A DNA stretch of 64,000 bases from positions 1 through 64,000 of the IMG/VR virus record IMGVR_UViG_3300022933_000006, one strand, 5' to 3'. A model generated the notes under the pieces. The model worked only from the letters and a program-made list of their open reading frames with translations. It did no database searches and was not told where the DNA came from. The stretch comes from a virus. The number at the start of each line of letters is the position of its first letter. Position 1 is the first letter of the stretch. Positions 1 to 8,375 of the stretch are shown here, piece after piece. The translations under genes and the position numbers were made by a program.

Positions 1-33
1 TCTAGTCAAACCAAAACCAATTTTTTTATTTTT

Positions 34-54
34 TTAGATACACATATATATCCT
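34..54 (+). promoter_or_regulatory. TATA promoter of the secreted-protein gene
   Basis: An AT-rich element with CATATATAT at 43-51 lies about 31 nt before the ATG at 74, the spacing expected for an archaeal TATA box driving a leaderless transcript. The 21-nt block matches 34512-34532 at 20 of 21 positions, and both copies end 19-20 nt before the start codon. Confidence 0.6.
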
Positions 55-73
55 TGCCACACGGTTGTTTGTA

Positions 74-1069
74 ATGACGAAGCAAATAATAGCACTAGTA
101 GCCCTATTATCATTAGGAGCATTTAGTGCAGTATATGCAGAAACAGCAACAGTTGAAGTGCCTTTCGATAGTCACGGACAAAGTTGTCACTTTGATCAAT
201 TTGCAGTAGAATTTCACTGTGTTTGGCAAGGTGTAGGTGAAAAATTTACTTACGAAGACCTTGAAGAATTCAAAGATCTTTTAGATGAAACAATCTATGA
301 TGAAGAACTTAGAAAACTTAATGAACATGCATTAGCTGAAATTGCAGCAGAAAAGGCAAAACTAACACCTAACGAGTTAGTAATCCTAGAGATAGAAAAC
401 AAACTCAACAGAGGTATTGCAACTGCAACAGATTCAGTCTACATGAATTTGCTCAAAGAACTTGATACTTGTCAACAAGGAATGGATAAGCAAACAGCAC
501 CATTCCAAAATGCAAGAGAGTTCGAGATTTCAGAATTCACAATGTGGAAAGTTAACAATGTCAAATATGACGGAAAACTTGGTGAAATTGTAATGGCAAT
601 AGAGGAATGCAGAGCACAACATGCCTTGAAAAAGGTAGTCGGTGAAGGATATTCTAACATGCCAACAGGGGATGATGATGTTCAATTCAGTCTACTTGTA
701 GAATATGAAGGTATTCAAGCATTAAACTTTGATGACCATACTGCAACACACAGAAACATTGATGAATCACTAATTTGTGGTAACAGTCAATTCCCATTAA
801 CACACCAAGCACAGTTTGGTTGTGAAGTGTTGTATGATGGTAAAACATTAGAACAAATCAAACTTGAAAACGAGTTAAAATTTGGAACTGATGGAATGAT
901 TGGTTCTCATAACAAAGTGTTAGATGATTACTTTGATTTCTTAAAGTCTAGTAACTTTAGATACGCAACTGTTGAAGATAAGTTATATGAACAATCTATT
1001 GCAGAACCAATCATAAAAAATATGATTGAGAGTAATAACTTTGTTCAAAACCAACTTAAAAACGAATAG
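74..1069 (+). CDS. Secreted protein with signal peptide, unknown function
   Basis: The ATG at 74 is preferred over an in-frame TTG at 65 because it sits at leaderless distance from the TATA box. The first ~20 residues form a Sec signal peptide (basic start, hydrophobic core ALVALLSLGAFSA, cleavage near YAE-TA). The mature part (~310 aa) is acidic, helix-rich in the middle and has about six cysteines in the order QSC, FHC, DTC, EEC, LIC, FGC, which suggests extracellular disulfides. I recognise no enzyme family. It stands before the capsid and connector genes, so it could be an exported virion component or a host-derived envelope protein. The signal peptide call is firm; the role is unknown. 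Confidence 0.8.
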   Translation: MTKQIIALVALLSLGAFSAVYAETATVEVPFDSHGQSCHFDQFAVEFHCVWQGVGEKFTYEDLEEFKDLLDETIYDEELRKLNEHALAEIAAEKAKLTPNELVILEIENKLNRGIATATDSVYMNLLKELDTCQQGMDKQTAPFQNAREFEISEFTMWKVNNVKYDGKLGEIVMAIEECRAQHALKKVVGEGYSNMPTGDDDVQFSLLVEYEGIQALNFDDHTATHRNIDESLICGNSQFPLTHQAQFGCEVLYDGKTLEQIKLENELKFGTDGMIGSHNKVLDDYFDFLKSSNFRYATVEDKLYEQSIAEPIIKNMIESNNFVQNQLKNE

Positions 1070-1134
1070 GGATAATCCCTCTTTTTATATTTTTATTTAT
1101 CTACATTTATATAAGGTATTGACTTTGATTAATC

Positions 1135-1266
1135 ATGAAAGACTGTATAAGTTGTAAAGAAATATCGGAATTACTTGTTAATTCCAGTACAGTTATTTAT
1201 GCCAAAGAACATGGTAGTAAAATAATGTGTACAAATAATCACATAGTATTTGATGGTATGCAATAA
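1135..1266 (+). CDS. 43-aa cysteine-containing microprotein
   Basis: ATG at 1135 opens a 43-codon frame ending TAA at 1264-1266. The peptide starts MKDCISCKEI and has a third Cys later (IMCTNNH), so it may bind a metal. TATA-like TTTATATAAG at 1106-1115 lies about 29 nt before the ATG, supporting a real leaderless gene. Function unknown. Confidence 0.5.
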   Translation: MKDCISCKEISELLVNSSTVIYAKEHGSKIMCTNNHIVFDGMQ

Positions 1267-1311
1267 TCATCATTTACTTAACTTTATATATTAGTGGTTT
1301 TTATATAATTT

Positions 1312-1704
1312 ATGGCAATCACAATCGCACACAATGCCGACCATAAAAGTCTTACAGGAAAGACACTATCCATTCAAAGCGAACTTACATCAAAGTTGAA
1401 ATCCACCATTGTTGACGTAACATATGGTGCTTCTGACAACTACGCTACTAATGGTAATACTGTCGATCTATCACTTGGTGGTAGAATTAGTACAGTCATT
1501 GGAGCAGAAATTCTCCACTGTGACAAAGGACTACTTCTACAATATGCTCCAGCAGCAGCAGGGGCAGCAGCCACAGGAAAAATTAAGGCTTATGGTCATA
1601 CTCCAACAAGCTCTACAGCAACAGTTGTAGCCCTTGAGGAATTAGATGCTTCAGATACAGCAGTCAATTCTATGACTATTCGTATTAGAGTTATCGGTTT
1701 CTAG
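1312..1704 (+). CDS. Probable virion protein (capsid decoration or fibre-like)
   Basis: A 130-aa protein rich in Ala, Thr and Gly with alternating beta-prone segments and no charged coil, beginning MAITIAHNADHKSL. It lies between the capsid end of the map and the connector genes, where tailed viruses usually place decoration or stabilising proteins. TTTATATA at 1283-1290 is 29 nt before the ATG. Decoration protein is inferred from position and composition only. Confidence 0.55.
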   Translation: MAITIAHNADHKSLTGKTLSIQSELTSKLKSTIVDVTYGASDNYATNGNTVDLSLGGRISTVIGAEILHCDKGLLLQYAPAAAGAAATGKIKAYGHTPTSSTATVVALEELDASDTAVNSMTIRIRVIGF

Positions 1705-1774
1705 ACTAAGATCTAGTCAATTTTTTTCTCTTTTTACTAATAATGTTTATATATGACCAATATTATCAGTAAAC

Positions 1775-2047
1775 ATGACTTATACTAATCATAATGTAAA
1801 AGACGTATCTGCTGACGGTGCAGTAAAAGCTGGACATGGTGTAATAGTTTCAGTACATGTTGTAAAAGCAGGTGCAAGTGGAGACAAAATAGTATTCCAT
1901 AATGGAGATGCTAATTCAGATCCAGCAGAATTTACAGTATATGGTGAAGGAATTCAAAATATACAGGATATTATGAGAAGATTTGAAGACGGTATATTTG
2001 CAGAAGTTACAGGTACAACTGCAAGATATTTAGTAGTATTCAAATAG
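1775..2047 (+). CDS. Small beta-rich virion protein
   Basis: 90 aa with the layout of small beta-sandwich phage proteins found beside capsid genes: a VKAGHGVIVSVHVVKAG segment followed by GDKIVFHNGD. Such proteins often decorate capsids or form fibre heads. TTTATATA at 1746-1753 is 29 nt upstream of ATG. The gene stands alone between T-rich spacers, which suggests monocistronic expression. The structural role is inferred. Confidence 0.55.
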   Translation: MTYTNHNVKDVSADGAVKAGHGVIVSVHVVKAGASGDKIVFHNGDANSDPAEFTVYGEGIQNIQDIMRRFEDGIFAEVTGTTARYLVVFK

Positions 2048-2081
2048 AATCTTTAAATATAAAGTAAACTTTATAACTCTT

Positions 2082-2723
2082 ATGGTAACGACTACAACTT
2101 ACTGTTCAGTTAATGATATTATTGACTTTTTAAGAGTGCCTATTACTTCAACAACCACTCCAAACAAAGAGATGGTTCGTAAGATTATTGCAAGAAAAGA
2201 GGAAGAATTTGACAGAAGGGTAGGTCATACTTGGAAAACTAAGAAGATTACAAGAGAAGTTCACGACTTGCCTTTATTATACACATTTGGATGGGGTACT
2301 CCATTGTTCTTACAACATAGAAATATACAGATTTTAGACAGTTCAGCAGGGGATAAGATAGAGATTTGGAAGGGAGAATCAGATTCATGGGAAAATATAG
2401 TAGGTCAAGACCAATGGTATCATTGTGAATATGAGAGAGGAACATTACACTTAAGAGGTTATTTGTTCACTATTCTAAGAAAAAACAGAGTTAGAGTCAC
2501 TTACAGATATGGTGGTGAAAACTTTGCAGGTGATACAGAAATACCATTAGACGTTGCAGATTGTATAATTAAAATGGCTGCAATAGAGATAATGAATACC
2601 TCATTCAGAATGGATGAGATTCCAAGTGGTGGAAGTGTATCTCCTAGTGAGTCAAAGAAATACTGGCAAGAAGATATTGAACTCTGCATCTCTAATCGTA
2701 GAGAAGTATTTGTTGTTCCATAA
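2082..2723 (+). CDS. Head-tail connector (adaptor, gp6/gp15-like)
   Basis: 213 aa. The N-terminal helical part (VNDIIDFLRV, then a helix with EEEFDRRVGHTW) and the beta-rich middle ending RVRVTYRYGG resemble the head-tail adaptor that binds the portal in HK97- and SPP1-type viruses. The typical late segment IPLDVADCIIKMAAIEIMN matches the adaptor helix that follows the YxYG strand. TTTAAATA at 2052-2059 precedes the ATG by 30 nt. The stop overlaps the next ATG (taATG). Position ahead of neck, terminator and tube genes supports the call. Confidence 0.75.
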   Translation: MVTTTTYCSVNDIIDFLRVPITSTTTPNKEMVRKIIARKEEEFDRRVGHTWKTKKITREVHDLPLLYTFGWGTPLFLQHRNIQILDSSAGDKIEIWKGESDSWENIVGQDQWYHCEYERGTLHLRGYLFTILRKNRVRVTYRYGGENFAGDTEIPLDVADCIIKMAAIEIMNTSFRMDEIPSGGSVSPSESKKYWQEDIELCISNRREVFVVP

Positions 2724-3433
2724 TGGGCTGGATAAAAGGTTTAATAGCACTACCAAAGATTGCTGCTGCTAAGATTATGAAAAAATTAGGTGTTCCTTAT
2801 GAATTAACTGAAGATGAACAAACTGGAGAAGTATCACTCAAAGTAAGGGGAAAACCTGATAATGTTGAAAATCTTGAAATCAAGGAAGGTAATACCCCAA
2901 CAGAAACTGCTTATATTGCAAGAGCTGTAGTAAGACCAGATGAAGCACCATTAATAGAAACACCTGATCCAGTTTTACAATCACCTAAAGGTTCGTTGCC
3001 TAAACCTACTAATGCATATGATGATCTTAAAGAGCCTAGGGAAATAGCATATTACCCTGCTGGAAAGAACCCTTATGGTAGAGGAAACGAGGGTGGTAAG
3101 CCAAATATAGAAGCCATAAGACAATGGGTTTCAAATACAAAAGTAGCAACATCTTCAAATTTTATACTAAGTGAGGAATTTGGGAAAAAATCTGGAATGA
3201 TATATGGTAAATCTGGTAAAGAATTAGAAAAGGCAATAGATGAAGTTACATACAAAGTGGCTAGAAAAATATGGTATGTGGGCAGAAAACCAAGATATAT
3301 GAGTGATGATGATTGGCAAAAAGATACAAAAGATATGCGACCAGCAGAAGGTTCTTTCTCAAAGAATGAAGATTGGGGTGGAAAATTTCCATATGGTGAA
3401 ACTTATAAGTATGAAAGTGGTAAGTTTCGGTAA
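2723..3433 (+). CDS. Neck / HK97 gp10-like protein
   Basis: 236 aa. The N-terminal ~110 residues are Pro/Glu-rich and probably flexible. The C-terminal half contains AIRQWV, then a helix followed by VARKIWYVGRKPRYMSDDDW, which resembles the 'aRkI..kG.kpr' signature of gp10-type neck or minor tail proteins. It sits in the expected slot between adaptor and tail terminator, with one-base stop/start overlaps on both sides. The long N-terminal extension is unusual for the family. Confidence 0.6.
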   Translation: MGWIKGLIALPKIAAAKIMKKLGVPYELTEDEQTGEVSLKVRGKPDNVENLEIKEGNTPTETAYIARAVVRPDEAPLIETPDPVLQSPKGSLPKPTNAYDDLKEPREIAYYPAGKNPYGRGNEGGKPNIEAIRQWVSNTKVATSSNFILSEEFGKKSGMIYGKSGKELEKAIDEVTYKVARKIWYVGRKPRYMSDDDWQKDTKDMRPAEGSFSKNEDWGGKFPYGETYKYESGKFR

Positions 3434-3849
3434 TGACTATTATTACATATGATGCAGTAGACGACATAATATCACTAATAAAGACCAAATGGTCTAATTT
3501 AAGACCACCTACAATCTCAAAAGTATGGGATAAAAGAACTGTAGGATTCATAGATGATAGAAGTGATCAGGTAATATTATCACCAAAAGGTGAAGAAATA
3601 CAGTATTTTGGTCTAGGTGGTAGTGCTTTTTGGCACAATCAGATAGTAGAAATGGAAATAAGAACGTATCAGGATATTAAACGACATAACTCAGTTGTGA
3701 AGGAAATAGTCAAAATTATCAAGGATAACATAACAGGAACTAATTATACTGATTTACGAGTAATCGGTTCATTCAGTAAGAACTTTGCATATCGTAATAT
3801 GTATAGTTATGTTGTAACAATATCCTATAGAAAATCAGATCCCTCTTAA
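3433..3849 (+). CDS. Tail terminator / tail completion protein
   Basis: 138 aa with the alpha-beta layout of tail terminator proteins: an N-terminal helix (YDAVDDIISLIKTKW), a central strand pair around QIVEMEIRTYQD, a helix HNSVVKEIVKIIKDN and a final strand pair ending VVTISYRK. These proteins cap the tail tube at the head-proximal end and join it to the neck. It directly precedes the tail tube gene, the standard order. Confidence 0.65.
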   Translation: MTIITYDAVDDIISLIKTKWSNLRPPTISKVWDKRTVGFIDDRSDQVILSPKGEEIQYFGLGGSAFWHNQIVEMEIRTYQDIKRHNSVVKEIVKIIKDNITGTNYTDLRVIGSFSKNFAYRNMYSYVVTISYRKSDPS

Positions 3850-3883
3850 AAATCTTTATATACTAATACGGAGAGTATAGAAT

Positions 3884-4858
3884 ATGGCAATATTTACTGG
3901 TGCTAATGCATCTATAATGTACGGTTATGAAAGTACATTCGGAACAACACCTACTGTTACCAATACCTTTGGTCTTAATCAAAAAGTAACTAGTTTGTCA
4001 TTAAATACAAGTAGATTTCAACTTAATAAATTAGGTCAAGTAGAACCAACTAAATACGCTTACGGTCAACAATCGGGAAGTGTAGGAATTGGATTTGTAT
4101 TTGACGATTCTCATTCACATAAAATATTTCAATCAATTTATGGCGCAGATGCAAATGGATCAAGTCCATTCATATATCCTACAAACTTAGGTCAAGGAAA
4201 TGCTCCTACAACTGTATCACCAATCACAACAAAAATTCAAGTAGCAACATCAGGTAGTACTTCACTTGAAAGAATATTAAACGGATGTATTGTACAATCA
4301 TTAGGTTTGTCAACAAGTATTGGTGAGCCAGTTAATGGTACTGTTGATATGATGTTTGGTAAAGAACAAAATGCTGACGTAGTAGGTGGCGCTGCCACAG
4401 CACAAGGTGCAGGAACACTTGATCAAGGTGGTGTTCCTTATACATTTGCTCATGGTCTAGTAAAAGTACATAACGGTTCAGCATTAACAGCAGTTGCAGA
4501 AATTCAAGAATTTGACGTAACATTTGCACAAAATGCAGAATTACTTTATGGATTAAATTCACATACAGCAGTTGATACATATAGACGAGTATTAGATGTT
4601 AGTGGCAGATTCAGAGCAGCATTTAAAGATAAAAGATTAATTCAATATGTAATTGATCAGTCTCGAGCTGGAACAGAATTACTTACAAGTGCTGTAGGTG
4701 TTGAACTAACATTTACAAATGGCAGTAAATCACTTAAAATAGAACTAAACGAATTGTCAGTAGCAGATCATGGAACAACAGGTATTGAGCCAGTAGAACC
4801 AATATTTGAAGAAATTAACTGGTCATGCAAATCAGCAAGAGTAACAGCAACAACATAA
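3884..4858 (+). CDS. Major tail tube protein
   Basis: 324 aa, beta-rich, opening MAIFTGANASIMYGYESTFG and containing the strand-turn pattern QSGSVGIGFVFDDSH typical of tail tube subunits; the C-terminal GVELTFTNGSKSLKIELNEL is another tube-like beta hairpin. It has its own promoter (TTTATATA at 3855-3862, 29 nt before ATG). No sheath gene separates it from the chaperone and tape measure genes, so a non-contractile (siphovirus) tail is expected. Confidence 0.7.
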   Translation: MAIFTGANASIMYGYESTFGTTPTVTNTFGLNQKVTSLSLNTSRFQLNKLGQVEPTKYAYGQQSGSVGIGFVFDDSHSHKIFQSIYGADANGSSPFIYPTNLGQGNAPTTVSPITTKIQVATSGSTSLERILNGCIVQSLGLSTSIGEPVNGTVDMMFGKEQNADVVGGAATAQGAGTLDQGGVPYTFAHGLVKVHNGSALTAVAEIQEFDVTFAQNAELLYGLNSHTAVDTYRRVLDVSGRFRAAFKDKRLIQYVIDQSRAGTELLTSAVGVELTFTNGSKSLKIELNELSVADHGTTGIEPVEPIFEEINWSCKSARVTATT

Positions 4859-4891
4859 ACCTTTATAAATTACCTGATTAGTACAATTTAC

Positions 4892-5314
4892 ATGGCACTA
4901 ATACCTGTAAAGATAACCTATAATGATAAGGAAGATACAATAGAATTTGAGGATTCTTTGACATTCGGGGAGACAGAAGCATTGATTAGTGGATCTGTTG
5001 ATTTGGCTGATATAGCAAAGCCTAAGATCGATTTGTCAAAATATAGAATGAATTTACTAGTATTGACAATTAAAAAGGCTCCGTTCAAAACTGGAGATAT
5101 AACTACAATAAAAATGTTGGATTCCAAAGTAGTGAAAGGTATGTTAAGGGAGATAACTAAGGTACACCCTTTAGCAGTATATATAGAGGATTGGATGGAA
5201 ACCTTCCAAAGTTACGAGGAGGAGAGCAGTTCAAATACGCAATCTACTACAGTTGTGCAACCCAATTCGGATGGGATAAAGAAACAGTCGACAGGCAAGA
5301 AACAGAATATTTAG
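4892..5314 (+). CDS. Tail assembly chaperone, short form (gpG-like)
   Basis: 140 aa with an N-terminal beta segment (IPVKITYNDKEDTIEFEDS) and a hydrophilic Ser/Thr/Gln-rich C-terminus. Its place between tail tube and tape measure is that of the lambda G gene. A second frame (-1) overlaps its end from 5161 to 5409 without a good start of its own, and a slippery heptamer lies at 5167-5173, so two products are expected. TTTATAAA at 4862-4869 is its TATA box. Confidence 0.65.
   Translation: MALIPVKITYNDKEDTIEFEDSLTFGETEALISGSVDLADIAKPKIDLSKYRMNLLVLTIKKAPFKTGDITTIKMLDSKVVKGMLREITKVHPLAVYIEDWMETFQSYEEESSSNTQSTTVVQPNSDGIKKQSTGKKQNI
5167..5173 (+). promoter_or_regulatory. Candidate -1 frameshift heptamer CCCTTTA
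   Basis: In the zero frame the codons are CAC CCT TTA, giving C_CCT_TTA, an exact X_XXY_YYZ heptamer. It begins seven nt after the last -1 frame stop (TAA at 5158-5160), so it is placed to join the two frames. Slippage would give a 172-aa fusion ending at 5409. Confidence 0.6.
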
Positions 5315-5409
5315 CCAAATTATTTGCCACTCATCAGGAACAGATGGAAAAGGCAGAAAGAGAGAAAGCCATGCCACCTATGGGCAGAAACATTAGAAAA
5401 AACTTATAA
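5173..5409 (+). CDS. Tail assembly chaperone frameshift extension (gpT-like)
   Basis: The -1 frame encodes about 78 residues after the slip site, with protein-like content (LRGGEQFKYAIYYSCATQFG, then WDKETVDRQETEYL). Hydrophobic-helix patterns of this kind with 'fGW..e.v' are common in gpT-type extensions that bind the tape measure protein. No ATG occurs before residue ~55 of this frame; only a TTG at 5191 could act as an independent start. Expression as a G-T fusion is therefore the best reading. Confidence 0.6.
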   Translation, partial: SSIYRGLDGNLPKLRGGEQFKYAIYYSCATQFGWDKETVDRQETEYLAKLFATHQEQMEKAEREKAMPPMGRNIRKNL

Positions 5410-5434
5410 GTAAACAAGATACAGTTTATATATA

Positions 5435-7834
5435 ATGTCAGCTCAAGATTCTGGAGGATATAATGATTCAAATATAGAAGTAAAATTTCAACAAGCTATA
5501 GCAAATTTAGTAAAAACTTTAGGTGGAGAGGAAAAACTTACCAAAAATCAAATGGTTCAAACAAGAAAAATTATTGTACAGCATGAGAAAAAATACAATA
5601 GTGACAAAGACCATTGGAGATGGAAAGATCAGGATAGACAAAAACAACGTAAGTTTGCCATTGAAAAAATAGAGATGCAAGGACAGCAAGTAAGAATGAA
5701 TAAACAGCTATCTAATGCTATGAAACATAACTTAGATTCATATAATTATGTAAAACAATCTCTTACTGGTGGTGGCAGAAGTTTAAAATCAGGAATATTA
5801 GGTGTTTCTGATTCTCTTGCATTGCTTACAAAAAGCAGTAGAGACTTAATAAAAGCAGAGAAAGTATTAAAGGATGCAAAAAAATCAGGTGGAGATGTAA
5901 AGGGAGCACAAACTGTAGTAGATGAATTAAAAGATACTATATCAAAACTTGGTGGTAATAATAGAGTAATGAAATCAATAGTTTCAAAATTAGAAGGACT
6001 TAGTAAAATTATGGAGAAACATCAAGGTAAAGTAATGATAGGAGCTGGAGTTGCTAGTATTTTAATTGGTATTATTAGTAAGGCATTGAATGTAGCTCCA
6101 CTATTTCAAGCCATGATGAAGTTAATGCAATTTGCAGTTACAATGATTTTAATGCCAATAGGTACGTTCTTCGGAGCAATTTTAAGACCTTTAGTAATAG
6201 GATTTGTAAGAGGTACAGCTAAAAACTTTGGTGCTTGGATGAAAACTGCAATGTCACTTGGTACAAAAATAGGTGAATTTATTATGGAATTCTTAAAAAA
6301 TCCTGCAGCAGCATTTGGTAATTTGTTTAAAAATTCATTAGGTGGTGATCCTGCATCAATAGCAGGTACAGCAACAACTCTAGCTGGAGCAGGAACAGCA
6401 GTAGCAGTTGCAACTAAAATATTACCTAAAGTACTTACTACTGCAGCAAAAGGATCATCAGGAGCAATAACATTTGCATCAGGTGTAGATGATGCTGCTA
6501 AACTTGGTAAATCAGGATGGAGTCTATCAAATCTTCTAAAAGGTTCATTAGGAATAGGTAAAATTGGTGCAGTAGGAGCAGGTATGGGTGGTGGTCTTTC
6601 AAGTATTTTGACTGGAGGTAAAACAAGTGAAAAAGCAGCAGAAATTGCAACAAAAGGTTTAGCTAAAGTTATACCTAAAGTACTTACTACATCTATACCA
6701 CTTGGTATAAAATTGGGATTTAAAGCTATACCAGTTCTTGGCTGGGCAACATTGGCTGCTGATGTTGCTGGTTCTGCTATGAAACAATGGGCTCCTGATC
6801 AATATGAAGGTATAAGACAAGGTGCATTAGGAGTAGGTTCTTTCCTTGGTGATACTGAAGGAACTCATACTGAAGGTTTCTTAGACATTTTAGGATTTGG
6901 TAAACAGTCAACATTTGAAATGTTAGGAGAAGGATTTCAAGAGTTATCAAAAGTGTTTAATGGTGGTTCTACAGAAACAATAGCAGAATCAGCAGAAAGA
7001 TCTGCTGGTTTTGTAGAAACATTAGAAAAAGCAGCAATAAAAATGGGTACTCAATCTGCTCCAACAATGGATTCACAAATGACTGAAATCATGAATTCTT
7101 TTATCAGAATGAAAGAAATGGGAATGACTTCCAAATTAGCAGCAGAAAGAACTGCTGATCTATTTTCACTTGCAGAAGCAACTGTTGAAGCTAAAATTCA
7201 ACAATGGATTGATCTCATACCACCAAAAAAAGACGGTGGAGAACGTGCAGAGAAAAAATTTGCAAGATCAGCATTAAACCAATGGCAAAGTGGAACTGCT
7301 GATAATTTTTTTGGTGGTAGCAATTATGTAAATCCTTGGACAAAAAATAATCAAGGAACAGAATCAGTTCAAACAAAAATGGAAAAAGAAGCAGAAAGAA
7401 TAATAACAGCATTTAATAAAGCAAATCCACATACCTCATATGCAGATATTTATGGTACAAAAGAAACAACACCAAGTGAACATAAATATCCTACTGGATT
7501 TGATCAATCTGGAATGACTAGAGCACAGATGGATCAAAAAAATAATGGATTACCAACAACATCTACAGGTGCAGTTGATTGGAATTCATATCTTAATCCA
7601 AATTATGCTGGTGGACAGATAAGTGAACCAATACTTGGTATAGGTAGGTCAGGTAGAACATACTCATTTGGAGAACATGGAGCAGAGACAATCACACCTA
7701 ACGGTCAAATGGGTGGAGGTGGAGGAATCACAATCAATATTGCTAGAATAGAAAAGAATGCCGACTTTGAACAGTTAAAACCAATGATTCAAAAATGGAT
7801 ATTGGAAGCAAATAGTAGAAGGGGTATGATCTAA
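5435..7834 (+). CDS. Tape measure protein
   Basis: 799 aa. The N-terminal ~200 residues are charged and helical, followed by hydrophobic segments around residues 200-270 and a long Ala/Gly/Lys-rich hydrophobic region (~290-450). The C-terminus has Gly-rich GGGGGITINIARI, a common tape measure ending. It is the largest gene of the tail module and lies just after the chaperone genes. By the usual rule of about 1.5 angstroms per residue the tail would be about 120 nm long (inference). TATA-like ACTTATAA lies at 5402-5409. Confidence 0.85.
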   Translation: MSAQDSGGYNDSNIEVKFQQAIANLVKTLGGEEKLTKNQMVQTRKIIVQHEKKYNSDKDHWRWKDQDRQKQRKFAIEKIEMQGQQVRMNKQLSNAMKHNLDSYNYVKQSLTGGGRSLKSGILGVSDSLALLTKSSRDLIKAEKVLKDAKKSGGDVKGAQTVVDELKDTISKLGGNNRVMKSIVSKLEGLSKIMEKHQGKVMIGAGVASILIGIISKALNVAPLFQAMMKLMQFAVTMILMPIGTFFGAILRPLVIGFVRGTAKNFGAWMKTAMSLGTKIGEFIMEFLKNPAAAFGNLFKNSLGGDPASIAGTATTLAGAGTAVAVATKILPKVLTTAAKGSSGAITFASGVDDAAKLGKSGWSLSNLLKGSLGIGKIGAVGAGMGGGLSSILTGGKTSEKAAEIATKGLAKVIPKVLTTSIPLGIKLGFKAIPVLGWATLAADVAGSAMKQWAPDQYEGIRQGALGVGSFLGDTEGTHTEGFLDILGFGKQSTFEMLGEGFQELSKVFNGGSTETIAESAERSAGFVETLEKAAIKMGTQSAPTMDSQMTEIMNSFIRMKEMGMTSKLAAERTADLFSLAEATVEAKIQQWIDLIPPKKDGGERAEKKFARSALNQWQSGTADNFFGGSNYVNPWTKNNQGTESVQTKMEKEAERIITAFNKANPHTSYADIYGTKETTPSEHKYPTGFDQSGMTRAQMDQKNNGLPTTSTGAVDWNSYLNPNYAGGQISEPILGIGRSGRTYSFGEHGAETITPNGQMGGGGGITINIARIEKNADFEQLKPMIQKWILEANSRRGMI

Positions 7835-7835
7835 A

Positions 7836-8375
7836 ATGGGAACTATAGTACTTAAAAAATTACAACCTTCTCCAACAAGAACACTTACCATAAACAATCT
7901 TAGTAGTTTAGATATTTCTGTTGACATGCCAGCTATGGTTTATGCCATACCTGAATCAACTGATGAAGATGCAATAGGAATGAAGGTAGAAGGAAATATG
8001 TCAACAGTTAATATATCATGGACATTGGTAGATGAAGATTCTACTGTAGTAAGTGAGTTGACAGGTAATGATGCAGTAGAAACTGCTGATGAGCAGATGG
8101 TATTTTTAATAGGTATGGGGAGAATAGGTGGAAATGCCACAGCAGCAGAAATACTTTCTAATCAAAATTCAATGCAATCATCAGGTGTTGAATATGCATA
8201 TCAACTAGATTTAAAAGATAATTCAGGTACTACATTTTTTACAAAACAGGGTATAATAACCAAGGTAAATGTAAGCAAATCTGGTAGCACTCCAGTAACT
8301 TATAATGCAAGTATTATGTTTTCTACAGCAGAAATGATTGCTGAAAGTCAAGAAGCAGATCAAGGATCAGGATAA
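7836..8375 (+). CDS. Distal tail-type protein
   Basis: 179 aa, beta-rich, beginning MGTIVLKKLQPSPTRTLTIN, one base after the tape measure stop. It has a tube-like layout (MKVEGNMSTVNISWTLVDED; a late strand GIITKVNVSKSG...TYNASIMF). Genes directly after the tape measure normally encode the distal tail protein that joins tube and hub. The family call rests on position and beta pattern, not on a diagnostic motif. Confidence 0.55.
   Translation: MGTIVLKKLQPSPTRTLTINNLSSLDISVDMPAMVYAIPESTDEDAIGMKVEGNMSTVNISWTLVDEDSTVVSELTGNDAVETADEQMVFLIGMGRIGGNATAAEILSNQNSMQSSGVEYAYQLDLKDNSGTTFFTKQGIITKVNVSKSGSTPVTYNASIMFSTAEMIAESQEADQGSG

Noticed and set aside
3261-3551. 96-codon minus frame across two connector genes
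   Set aside because: It overlaps two well-supported structural genes on the opposite strand and lacks a TATA box or ribosome binding site.
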